From Jejuia algarum (GTDB taxonomy: Bacteria; Bacteroidota; Bacteroidia; Flavobacteriales; Flavobacteriaceae): a stretch of 64,000 nt of DNA. Location: NCBI GenBank assembly GCA_947495775.1, contig CANMAQ010000016.1, positions 1 to 64,000 of the forward strand, in the 5' to 3' direction. Position numbers and translations under genes: made by a program. The notes under the pieces are model-generated. The model ran no database searches. It saw only the letters and a program-made list of their open reading frames with translations, and was not told where the DNA came from. Below, one piece after another: positions 15,218-23,759 of the stretch (positions are counted from its first letter, which is position 1; every line of letters starts with the position of its first letter).

Positions 15218-16597
15218 CTATACTCTTAATGTTTTAATAGTTCTCATCAGTTCTGTTTTCGTAAATCCTTCAAGTTGTTTTTCATAGCATTCGTCTAAAA
15301 TCGTTTTAAACATTTTGGAAGGTTTTAATCCTATTTCAATAAGATCACGCCCCAATATTAAGGGTTCTATTTTTTGCATTCCAAATGTTTCAAATAAGTC
15401 AAAACACTTTTCGGACACTTCATGGGGCTCTAAAATTACATTTCTCCCTGTTCTTCCTGCAGAATCTGCCTTGCTTAGCCATCCTAAAACATCTAATCGG
15501 CATTTATTATGTAAGCGTTTCCATGCTGAAATCTTCGCTTCTGCCTTATATAATTGTCCAGGTCTCATATGCAACCCTACAAGAGTGGTTACTTTTTTAA
15601 TCAATATCTTATCGTTAGTAATTCGGTTTAAAAAACGCTCCGAAATTTCAATTCCAGCCGTATCGTGTCCATGAGATTTTAAGTCTGCGGTTGTTGTAGA
15701 TGGTTTTCCTACATCATGTAATAAAGCGCCAAACATATAAGCTAATCGCCATGTTTTAGGCAGTTTATGCCTTAATTTTGCGGCATTATCTAACACCATA
15801 CCTGTGTGTACCCAAACGTCGCCCTCTGGATGCCATTTAGGATGCTGCAAACACCCTATAAGGGCCTGAAGTTCTGGAAAATGAATTAACCAACCCGAGC
15901 TTTTCAAAAACGCTAATCCTGTAGCTGGCCGCTCTGCTTTTAACAAGAGTTTTTCCCATTCTACAAAAACACGCTCTTTCGGTAATTCTGAAAAAGAATC
16001 CACCATAGACCTGCATAAGCGCATTGTTTCTTTGGCCACCACTTTACCTTTTCGAGGCAACAGTTGCATAATACGTAATACGCGTAATGGATCTTCTTTA
16101 AACGTTTTTTCGTTTGTTGCTCTTATAATTCCTTTTTCTAAATCTTCTAATCCGTTAAAGGGGTCTACAATGGCACCTGTATGCAAATTTTGGTACATAC
16201 TGTTAATGGTCAAATCTCTTCTTTTACCCGCTTCTAAAGGGGTCCTATTTTCGTTTAATACAATCCCGAAACCTTTGTGTCCTATGCCTATTTTATTTTC
16301 TTGTCTTGGTATAGACATATCTATTTCTAAGGTATTCAGTGTTGTTTTAATAACACCAAACGATTTCCCTACAAGATTACACGGCATCTTAAGGGCTGTT
16401 ATTAGTGCAACTAACTTGGAATAAGAAAGCCCATATACCTCTATATCTACATCTTTTATGGGTAGGCCATTTATACCATCTATCACTGCGCCACCTACTA
16501 GCATTGCTGTCCCGCCTTCAGCTTTTATAACTGCAAGCAACCTTTGAAATGCTTTTGCGTTAAACATACTATGTTCTAATTTTTTTATAGGTTTCAT
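15218..16597 (-). CDS. CCA tRNA nucleotidyltransferase/poly(A) polymerase family protein with HD domain
   Basis: This 459-residue protein has GGAVIDG and DVDIEVYG (about 36-53), which form the polymerase-beta-type catalytic core. RRDLTINSMY (about 125-134) and EDPLRVLR (about 164) are the nucleotide- and RNA-binding motifs of class II CCA-adding enzymes. A C-terminal HD domain has H-x-x-x-HD (ALLHDVGKP, about 290). The family repairs or builds tRNA 3' CCA ends, and the HD part can hydrolyse phosphoesters such as the 2',3'-cyclic phosphate. It starts 55 bp after the divergent RtcB stop, in the same direction, forming a ligase-plus-end-healing operon. It may be an additional copy beside a housekeeping enzyme elsewhere; that cannot be seen here. 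Confidence 0.85.
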   Translation of the reverse strand: MKPIKKLEHSMFNAKAFQRLLAVIKAEGGTAMLVGGAVIDGINGLPIKDVDIEVYGLSYSKLVALITALKMPCNLVGKSFGVIKTTLNTLEIDMSIPRQENKIGIGHKGFGIVLNENRTPLEAGKRRDLTINSMYQNLHTGAIVDPFNGLEDLEKGIIRATNEKTFKEDPLRVLRIMQLLPRKGKVVAKETMRLCRSMVDSFSELPKERVFVEWEKLLLKAERPATGLAFLKSSGWLIHFPELQALIGCLQHPKWHPEGDVWVHTGMVLDNAAKLRHKLPKTWRLAYMFGALLHDVGKPSTTTADLKSHGHDTAGIEISERFLNRITNDKILIKKVTTLVGLHMRPGQLYKAEAKISAWKRLHNKCRLDVLGWLSKADSAGRTGRNVILEPHEVSEKCFDLFETFGMQKIEPLILGRDLIEIGLKPSKMFKTILDECYEKQLEGFTKTELMRTIKTLRV

Positions 16598-16652
16598 TAT
16601 TCCAATTTTCTGCGGGTTTACTTTTATACTTAACGTTTTTCTCTACCCCCTT

Positions 16653-18053
16653 TTATTTCTTTTTACGCTGATTTCTTTTCTTTTTCCAAGGAGCATTCTT
16701 CTGCCAATCCCCAGCCATAATACAGCCATAAGGCAGTACCTCATCAATCACTTTTCCTAAACCAAAAGTGTCCATTTGCTCACGAACGGTTGCTGCATTT
16801 TTATATGCACTTGGCAATTCGGTAATATCAATTTCGTTAGAAAAAAACCGAATGTCTAAGCCTTTGGTTTCTTCATTAAAGATATCTTGAATCGTTCCTG
16901 TTTTACTTTTTCTATGTTGGGTTCTGCTAGTATTTCGTCCTGCGCCATGTGGTGCAAACCCTAAATTATGGGCTGTGGTTTCGCCTTCTACAATTAAAAC
17001 AGGTTCAGACATATTTAAAGGAATTAATCGTGGCCCTGTAATATCTGGCATGTACTTATTGTCTAAAGGCGTGGCGCCTTTGGCATGGTAAAACAAATCG
17101 CCATCTTTAAACACAAAATTATGTTCGTTCCAAAAACGTTGTTCTTTAGCAACACCTAACCGCTCTAAAGTGGCATCGTGAAGCACCTCGTGGTTTTTCT
17201 TCGTCCATTTTCTAACAATTTGCAGGGCTTCCCAGTAGGCTTCGCCTTCTTCGGTATCAAAAGGAATCCAAGCATTCTGCTTTAAGGTTTCTGGCGACAA
17301 CTCTCTTCTATAACGCTCGGCAACTTTCATCCCTTTGGTATACAAGTTCGCACCAAAACCTCTACTGCCGTGGTGTGTCACCAACATGGTATTTCCTGTG
17401 TTTTTAGAAGTCCCTACAAATAAAAAATGATTCCCATCACCTTGTGTCCCTAAATGCGATCGCGCAGCAGAAATGCATTTTTGATCGTTTAGAAAATAAT
17501 TGGCTTCAATTTCGGCCAATAAATCCATAGGAAATCGAAACTGCGCGTCTCTAGAGCGTCCACCAGGTCCAAAATGTGTTACCTCATGGGCGGCGTCTAA
17601 AACTGCTTTAGGATCTGCCTTACCAAAATCGGTAAGCATTACCGAACAGCAAATATCGGCACTATGCATCCCAGGGTGAATTGCGTTTTTGGCCACGACA
17701 ACACCACCTACTGGAATTGTCCCTGCGGGGCCTGTTGGACAAGCATCTGGCATTAATGCCCCGTCAACTAATGTTGGTGTTTGCATTAACACATCCATCG
17801 TTTCCACCACTTTAGCCACATTAATAACTTCTAAGGCATTCTCATCATCGGCTGTAATGTTTTTTGAAAAAGACACTGCTGTTTTATGCAAACCGATAGG
17901 CTCTGGCAACTTAAATTGCTCTAAATACGCCAGCAAAGCTTGCCCTGTGAGTTGTTCTGTATCTATATGTTCTAAAGCTGCTTTAAACCATTTCCCGGGC
18001 CTAAACCCCATATCTACTAATGTTTGTCCTGTTACTCTTGTGTATTTTTCCAT
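16653..18053 (-). CDS. Divergent RtcB-family RNA ligase
   Basis: The start is set at ATG 18053 (MEKYTRVTG), since the extra N-terminal 15 codons lie in the hairpin-containing leader. The protein has 466 residues. It keeps the RtcB core: ADICCSVM (metal ligands Asp133/Cys136), GDGNHF (His209), THHGSRG (His228), EHNF (His311), YHAKGATP, and APHGAGRN with the guanylyl-accepting His369. It differs from the RtcB at 7053 in having MPDACPTG instead of MPDAHTGYG and an N-terminal domain of its own, so it belongs to a separate RtcB branch. The C-terminus is Lys/Arg-rich. It heads an operon with the CCA-type enzyme and faces the HD-WYL pair. Confidence 0.85.
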   Translation of the reverse strand: MEKYTRVTGQTLVDMGFRPGKWFKAALEHIDTEQLTGQALLAYLEQFKLPEPIGLHKTAVSFSKNITADDENALEVINVAKVVETMDVLMQTPTLVDGALMPDACPTGPAGTIPVGGVVVAKNAIHPGMHSADICCSVMLTDFGKADPKAVLDAAHEVTHFGPGGRSRDAQFRFPMDLLAEIEANYFLNDQKCISAARSHLGTQGDGNHFLFVGTSKNTGNTMLVTHHGSRGFGANLYTKGMKVAERYRRELSPETLKQNAWIPFDTEEGEAYWEALQIVRKWTKKNHEVLHDATLERLGVAKEQRFWNEHNFVFKDGDLFYHAKGATPLDNKYMPDITGPRLIPLNMSEPVLIVEGETTAHNLGFAPHGAGRNTSRTQHRKSKTGTIQDIFNEETKGLDIRFFSNEIDITELPSAYKNAATVREQMDTFGLGKVIDEVLPYGCIMAGDWQKNAPWKKKRNQRKKK

Positions 18054-18071
18054 ATTATCTTCATTTAAGCC

Positions 18072-18093
18072 CCGCCAACGCCTCGTTTGGCGG
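18072..18093 (-). promoter_or_regulatory. GC-rich leader hairpin of the divergent rtcB
   Basis: Arms CCGCCAA (18072-18078) and TTGGCGG (18087-18093) enclose an 8-nt loop and end 19 bp before the ATG at 18053. In this AT-rich genome such a stem in the 5' leader is conspicuous and could control translation or mark a processing site. Confidence 0.45.
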
Positions 18094-18152
18094 AGCAACT
18101 ACAGCGTCCTTATTACAGACGTTTTTATGATTCTGGTACAAATGTGCGATAG

Positions 18153-18175
18153 TACTGCGCAATTATTTTGCGTAG
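18153..18175. promoter_or_regulatory. Operator-like palindrome between divergent operons
   Basis: Arms ACTGCGCAA (18153-18161) and TTGCGTAGT (18167-18175) are complementary at 8 of 9 positions with a 5-nt TTATT spacer. The site sits in the 158-bp gap between the divergently transcribed RtcB (start 18053) and HD-WYL (start 18212) genes, the expected place for a dimeric regulator. The WYL protein encoded at 18827 is the natural candidate. I did not find a second copy upstream of the pcfJ-rtcB operon. Confidence 0.55.
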
Positions 18176-18211
18176 TTTAAAATATTGTTTAAATTTCTAA
18201 AAATTATCACG

Positions 18212-18826
18212 ATGGATTTAAAAGCACGATTCTATACGCTTGTCGCACCATGGGCCAAAACGTCCCAAATAGAGGTCTATTGGGAGTTGCTTTCAAAAAA
18301 CCACGCACAAGCCTTTAGACATTACCATAACTTTAAGCATCTGGAAGCGCTTTTTGGGTATTTTGATATCTATAACGCTGCCTTAAAGTATCCTAGCGAC
18401 GTTGCCTTTGCCATTTTTTACCACGACAGTATTTATAACATTTGGAGTAAAAAAAACGAATTGCTTAGTGCAGAATTGGCTAAAACCCATCTATCGCAAA
18501 CCCAATTAGCCCCTACAGCCGTGTCTCGTATTTTTAATTTAATTCTGGCCACCAAAAGCCATAATCCCCAAGACCACACAGATGAGCAATGGATGGTAGA
18601 TTTCGATATCGCTATCTTAGGTCAATCATGGGACACCTATGCACAATACACCAAAGCCATTAGAAAAGAATATGCTGCTGTGCCCAATTTACTCTACAAG
18701 AAGGGACGAAAAAAAGCGCTACAGCATTTTTTGGATAAACCTAGAATTTACCATAGCAGTCCGTTTTATGAGGCTTACGAAGCTTCGGCGAGAACTAACC
18801 TAAAAAAAGAACTTAATACCCTATAA
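18212..18826 (+). CDS. HD-domain predicted metal-dependent phosphohydrolase
   Basis: The start is taken at ATG 18212 (MDLKARFY); the frame is open 27 bp further upstream only with a TTG. This 204-residue helical protein has Y-H-N-F-K-H-L (about 42-48) and FAIFYHDSIYN (about 69-79), the paired His and HD of the family often annotated as predicted metal-dependent HD phosphohydrolase. It is fused end to start with the WYL regulator gene. In this setting it may act on nucleotide or RNA phosphate ends, but no substrate is known. Confidence 0.75.
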   Translation: MDLKARFYTLVAPWAKTSQIEVYWELLSKNHAQAFRHYHNFKHLEALFGYFDIYNAALKYPSDVAFAIFYHDSIYNIWSKKNELLSAELAKTHLSQTQLAPTAVSRIFNLILATKSHNPQDHTDEQWMVDFDIAILGQSWDTYAQYTKAIRKEYAAVPNLLYKKGRKKALQHFLDKPRIYHSSPFYEAYEASARTNLKKELNTL

Positions 18827-19843
18827 ATGGCGCTTAATAAAAACGCACTTATACGTTACAAAACCATAGATAAATGCTTGCAAAACCATTACAAGCAGTG
18901 GACATTAGACGATTTAATCGAAGCCTGCTCTAATGCGCTCTACGATTACGAAGGCCGCACTATAAACGTAAGTAAACGCACCGTGCAATTAGACTTGCAA
19001 ATGATGCGTAGTGATAAATTAGGCTATAACGCGCCAATCGTAGTTTACGATAAAAAGTTTTACCGCTATGAAGACACCGCCTATTCTATAACAGACATTC
19101 CGTTGAACGAAAACGACATGCATGTGCTTTCTGAAACAGTAGAAATGCTAAAACAGTTTAAGGATTTCTCATTGTTTTCTGAATTGGGTGGTATCATACA
19201 ACGCTTGGAAGACAAGGTTTATACCGAAAAAACGGCACAATCTCCTATTATACATTTAGACAAAAACGAAAAACTGAAAGGTTTAGAACATTTAGACGTG
19301 CTCTACCAAGCTATTCTTAAAAAAATAGTACTTAAAATTACCTATCAATCTTTTAAAGCACAGCAACCTTCTGTAATTGTTTTTCACCCTTTTATTTTAA
19401 AGGAATACAACAACAGGTGGTTTGTTGTGGGGCGACCTGGCGTTGAAGCTAAAAAACCTATTGTAAATTTTGCTTTAGACCGTATTCTCGCTATAGATTA
19501 CGACACCTCTATACTATATATTAATACAGATTTTAATGGTGATACCTTTTACAAAGATGTTATTGGTGTTACAGTATCAAATACGAGAGCGCAACGCATT
19601 CAGTTTTGGGTAGATGCCCGTAATGCGCCTTATGTGATTACCAAACCGTTTCACCCGTCCCAACGGGTTATAGAGGAACGCAAAGATGGTACCATCTTTA
19701 ATATTTTTGTTCAAATTAATTTTGAAATGGAACGTTTGCTTTTGGGCTATGGCGAAGCTATTGAAGTCCTTAAACCTGAAAAACTGCGCTTGCGGATGCA
19801 ACGGAAGTTAGAGAAGGCAACTGGACTTTATAAAAAAATCTAG
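18827..19843 (+). CDS. WYL-domain transcriptional regulator
   Basis: This 338-residue protein has an N-terminal winged helix-turn-helix of about 65 residues (KNALIRYKTIDKCL ... SKRTVQLDLQMM), then a WYL domain at about 160-205 (LKITYQSF ... VVFHPFILKEYNNRWFVVGR) and a C-terminal WCX extension. WYL domains bind nucleic acids or nucleotide ligands, and these regulators commonly control DNA/RNA-damage and phage-defence operons. It begins with the base after the HD gene stop. Likely target: the palindrome at 18153-18175 and hence the RNA-repair operons (inference). Confidence 0.85.
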   Translation: MALNKNALIRYKTIDKCLQNHYKQWTLDDLIEACSNALYDYEGRTINVSKRTVQLDLQMMRSDKLGYNAPIVVYDKKFYRYEDTAYSITDIPLNENDMHVLSETVEMLKQFKDFSLFSELGGIIQRLEDKVYTEKTAQSPIIHLDKNEKLKGLEHLDVLYQAILKKIVLKITYQSFKAQQPSVIVFHPFILKEYNNRWFVVGRPGVEAKKPIVNFALDRILAIDYDTSILYINTDFNGDTFYKDVIGVTVSNTRAQRIQFWVDARNAPYVITKPFHPSQRVIEERKDGTIFNIFVQINFEMERLLLGYGEAIEVLKPEKLRLRMQRKLEKATGLYKKI

Positions 19844-19900
19844 CCCTATGCCCTCTAAATAGTATCTATTACAAAATCTCCTTATTGCTTTTTGCTGTAT

Positions 19901-21856
19901 CTAAATTTTAAAATAAAATTTAGAATTTAAAAAATCGTAAACATGGGTTCTTAAATCTAAGACCTTATCCCAGTCTAATGGTTCAAATTCTACCTTTTTT
20001 AAGTGTAGCTTTATAGCCGTTTCTAATGTATTACCATTGTAATTATAGGTTGCATTTACCGTTCCAAATGCATTATCTACATCTCGTTTTAATGATTTAT
20101 TTTCTTGCCAAACATTAGTGCTCTCAATACTAAATAGATAATTAGTGTCGTATTCATTAGTAAAATATCCTTTATTTAAGCGCTTGTCTTTTAAATAATA
20201 GGGTGTAAAAAAATCGTTCTCAAAAAATTGACGAGGATTGATATTAAAATATGAAGCGTTGGTATTTATCTGCTTCAAAAAGTCGTAAGTGTAGTCAACA
20301 GTAAACACATTGTCTTTCTTAGAATACCTTATATTATAAATAGAATCTATGTTTTGTCTTAAAACAACTTGATTTTTAACAAAGGTTTTTATTCGCTTTT
20401 TTGTGTTTGTCGTATCATTTAAAATGTATGATACAAGAGGTTTAACCTCCAACCAACTATGTCCGCTAAATTTTAAAGTAGCCTTAACAGCGACTTTTAA
20501 AGTATCTGATGTTATCTTTTTTAATGTTAAATGCACCTTTTTTTGAAATGCGCCTTCCTCCAACAATGGAATTTCTCCAAACTCATGCGTTCTATTGCCA
20601 TTAGCATCTTGTTTTATTGTAAAACATGCGGTTTGTTGGTATTCTTTTCTAATATCATTTAACGTTGAATAGGGTTCTAATAGAGGAAAATATTCAAGCT
20701 TTCCCGCCTCATTTTTAAAAGAGCAAATAATAGTATTAAACTGATACAGGTTTACAAGAGATTTATCAAATTCTCCACTTGCTTTACTCACCACAAAATG
20801 AAAGTTTATAGGCAATTTTAATTTTTTCACAGCTTTTGAAATGACCTTGGCATAACTCCAAGCCACATCAATATCGTCCCTTACATCCTCATAAACATGA
20901 AAGTTATTTTCGATAGGACGGTTTATATTATTTAAAATACTTTTATACGTCTCCTTAACGCTACCAATAGTATCAAATTCTTCTAGAGCCTCACTAAGCG
21001 TTTGTCCATTTAAAATATAATTTCTTCGAGTATCTAAACGCCTTGGTTTAAAATATTTTGCAAACCCCTTCCACGTTGTATTCAATGCTTCATTTGCACC
21101 AGTTCTAATTTCATAAAACACATATGGTGCATTCAAATTATCTTGCGCATATAATTCTGCCAAATTGGGCTTAATATTATTTAGACTCACTTTGTAGCCG
21201 TGAGAATGTGTAAAATCACTATTTCTATTTAATCCATTATGGAAATTATAAGGCCATATATTTACATTAAGTTTATTTGCATTTATAAATAATGACTTTT
21301 CAAGACAGTAGTCATTTGCTCCATAGTTAATCTTTCCTGCCTTATAAAAAGACACGCTATAATCGTATGTGCGCTTAGTGGTAAAAATGTACTCTATCTC
21401 ATCTCCAACATTCACATCTTTAATGGCTAACATTTTTACTTCTCCTTCTATTTTATAAAAAAATGGAGCATTCGCAGGTAATGTTGTTGTTACCATACTT
21501 TCAATTTTCGTAGCTACAACGCCTTTGTCTTTCTTTAAAGTTTTGGCTTTACAGTCTACAAAATCCAACTTAGAATTAAAACTATTTAATGTTGGAATAT
21601 ATAATTTATTGTAATGTTCTAAACCGTATAATGAATGTATTTTAATTTTGCGATGAACCGTTTTATAAACCTCTGTTATTCTATTTTTTTTCACATCAAT
21701 ATACGTCCTATCAAAAATAATAGTAACATCTCGGTCATTTTGGTCTTCTAATGCTGTATAAGCAGCCTTATTAAAATCCTCCAAACCCGCTGTGTTAACT
21801 TGAGCACTAACCGAAAGCCCAAAACACATTAATCCAATTATTACTTTTCTAATCAT
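19901..21856 (-). CDS. DUF3857-domain secreted protein with degenerate transglutaminase-like fold
   Basis: The start is at ATG 21856 (MIRKVIIG), which gives a proper signal peptide ending VSAQ and an 8-bp overlap with the upstream gene. The protein of 651 residues has a DUF3857-type beta domain in the first about 250 residues. A transglutaminase-like region follows, in which the Cys expected in the DC-x-G motif is missing (DDIDVAWSYAKV) and no His-Asp pair is obvious, so it is probably not an enzyme. The C-terminal part is beta-rich. It forms one overlapping operon with the active-looking paralogue at 21849 and the gene at 23728. Likely periplasmic. Confidence 0.75.
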   Translation of the reverse strand: MIRKVIIGLMCFGLSVSAQVNTAGLEDFNKAAYTALEDQNDRDVTIIFDRTYIDVKKNRITEVYKTVHRKIKIHSLYGLEHYNKLYIPTLNSFNSKLDFVDCKAKTLKKDKGVVATKIESMVTTTLPANAPFFYKIEGEVKMLAIKDVNVGDEIEYIFTTKRTYDYSVSFYKAGKINYGANDYCLEKSLFINANKLNVNIWPYNFHNGLNRNSDFTHSHGYKVSLNNIKPNLAELYAQDNLNAPYVFYEIRTGANEALNTTWKGFAKYFKPRRLDTRRNYILNGQTLSEALEEFDTIGSVKETYKSILNNINRPIENNFHVYEDVRDDIDVAWSYAKVISKAVKKLKLPINFHFVVSKASGEFDKSLVNLYQFNTIICSFKNEAGKLEYFPLLEPYSTLNDIRKEYQQTACFTIKQDANGNRTHEFGEIPLLEEGAFQKKVHLTLKKITSDTLKVAVKATLKFSGHSWLEVKPLVSYILNDTTNTKKRIKTFVKNQVVLRQNIDSIYNIRYSKKDNVFTVDYTYDFLKQINTNASYFNINPRQFFENDFFTPYYLKDKRLNKGYFTNEYDTNYLFSIESTNVWQENKSLKRDVDNAFGTVNATYNYNGNTLETAIKLHLKKVEFEPLDWDKVLDLRTHVYDFLNSKFYFKI

Positions 21857-23759
21857 AACTAAGAGGTAGCGTATTACATAAATTGATTTGGTTAAAAAAT
21901 ACATTCCATGCCTTATTTGTTTTTAAAGGCGAATTCAATATATCTAATGAAATGTGTTGCGTAATGACGACCCTATCTTTTTGATGTGTTGCTGCATAGT
22001 GAGCCTTAAAACGCGCGTTATCTGTTAGTTTTGAATTATAGGTCTCTTTTGGTAGTTTCCCGTTGTTGTACACCTCTATTTTAGAATCTATTGACTGGGG
22101 GTAACTAATATAATTAGGCGGATTTTGCTCAGAAAGCCCAGGGTAGATCATTAAATCTAAAAACGGAAAAATTACTTTTTTAGCTCCTATAGCTGTATTC
22201 GTATATAATCCTGACACATTAAAAGTTACCATATCTTTTGAAAGCGCTCCTACTTCAATAGTTCTAACTTTTATACCCTCTAAATACTTACTTAAAAAAT
22301 AATAGGGCACATGCGCTTTACGATTCACAGAAGTATAAAGGCTGTTACTCAAAAAGTCTCTGTAAAAATGTCCTTTAAATTTAAACTGCAGATCAATTTT
22401 AGACGCTTGTTGGCGCACATCAATTTTCCCAGTAATGGTAAGTGCATTGTGCTCTGGAAGCGACGGATCTATATTGTAAACTTTATACGTGTCTCCAGTA
22501 GCTACCATGGCTTGCTTACCTTCTAAATGGGCTGGTGTTTTATGCCAAGTCGCCAACTTACTAGTCGCATCTAAATAATACAATTGGTCGTTAAACTTTA
22601 AGGCACAAATCATATGATTATCTACTACTAAAGAAGGCATACTATAACTGTAATTATTTGCCCTTGTACCAATCCATGTATGCCGCGCATCGTATCCTTG
22701 TGTTTTAAGTAAACGCACCAACAAATTTGCCATCCCTTTGCAATCACCATACTTTACAGAGGCCACAGTTTGGGCTTCTGTAGGTTTAAACCCTGCTATT
22801 CCATTTTCGAAAGCAACATATTGGATGTTATTTTGAACCCATTTAAATATACGTTCTATTTTTTTAGAAGCATCGGTTTCTCCTTTAACTATAGATTTAG
22901 CTAGTGTAGCTAACCCCCCCTCTTCTGGCCTTAATTCCTCTATTAAGGTCTTATACCAAGCATACAAATCGTCTGTTGTTTTTAGAACAGGTATCGCTCC
23001 TTTTTTTGTTTTTACTTCTGCAACAGAAATAACGATATGGGGAAGATAATAACTAGGGCTAACCGAAGTAGACAAGGGTTTAAATCGTTTTAAACCACTC
23101 CCTTTGAATTTAATATAATTAGCATCCTCTGATTTTGTAATATCTTTTAAATTAAATTCAAAAACAGAACATTGAATATTTGGATTTTTTTTAATTGAAA
23201 TTTCGACATTATCTACCGCTTCGTCTAAGTTTTGAAAATAAAAACTTGTCAAAAATTTTAAATCCTTATAATTAACAGTATAAGCATAGTTTACAACATA
23301 ATTTTCAGGAAGTCCCACAGAACAATTAAATTGTTTCACTTTTAAATCAGAATAAAAAACATTGTTAATGTAATAGTCTTTCACATCTGCATACTTCACT
23401 TTAACATTTTCCTTTAATTTCTTATTCCCAACAGAATCAATCTTATAGTAGCGTGCTTTTTCTAAATTTAAACTTTGAAAATCATTAAAAGGTACTTGTA
23501 TCAAACCATTAGAACGTGTAGTTTCTAAATGTAATTTTTCATATTTATGGGAAACTTTCGCGACATATTGCTTAGTGTTTTCATTTAAAAAAAAAGAAAT
23601 TTGTATTTTCTTTTTTAAAGCAATAACACCATTTTCGTATTTTTTTTCGTAGGCTTCAACATCAATTTGCCCTATTGTTTTACAACTACATAAGGCAAAT
23701 ATGAGTACTGTTACAAATTTCAAAAAATTAATTGGCAAGTTGCTTTTTATATTTTTCAA
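21849..23759 (-). CDS. DUF3857/transglutaminase-like envelope protein
   Basis: This 636-residue protein has an N-terminal signal with an L-C-S-C-K lipobox-like end (Cys 24/26) and a DUF3857 domain (about 50-250). The transglutaminase-like core has a complete triad: Cys340 in KYGDCKG, His382 in VDNH and Asp397 in YYLDAT. Such proteins are common in Bacteroidota and may cross-link or cleave protein side chains or peptidoglycan-linked substrates; the function is unproven. It overlaps the upstream gene by 32 bp and the downstream paralogue by 8 bp. Confidence 0.8.
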   Translation of the reverse strand: MKNIKSNLPINFLKFVTVLIFALCSCKTIGQIDVEAYEKKYENGVIALKKKIQISFFLNENTKQYVAKVSHKYEKLHLETTRSNGLIQVPFNDFQSLNLEKARYYKIDSVGNKKLKENVKVKYADVKDYYINNVFYSDLKVKQFNCSVGLPENYVVNYAYTVNYKDLKFLTSFYFQNLDEAVDNVEISIKKNPNIQCSVFEFNLKDITKSEDANYIKFKGSGLKRFKPLSTSVSPSYYLPHIVISVAEVKTKKGAIPVLKTTDDLYAWYKTLIEELRPEEGGLATLAKSIVKGETDASKKIERIFKWVQNNIQYVAFENGIAGFKPTEAQTVASVKYGDCKGMANLLVRLLKTQGYDARHTWIGTRANNYSYSMPSLVVDNHMICALKFNDQLYYLDATSKLATWHKTPAHLEGKQAMVATGDTYKVYNIDPSLPEHNALTITGKIDVRQQASKIDLQFKFKGHFYRDFLSNSLYTSVNRKAHVPYYFLSKYLEGIKVRTIEVGALSKDMVTFNVSGLYTNTAIGAKKVIFPFLDLMIYPGLSEQNPPNYISYPQSIDSKIEVYNNGKLPKETYNSKLTDNARFKAHYAATHQKDRVVITQHISLDILNSPLKTNKAWNVFFNQINLCNTLPLSYD

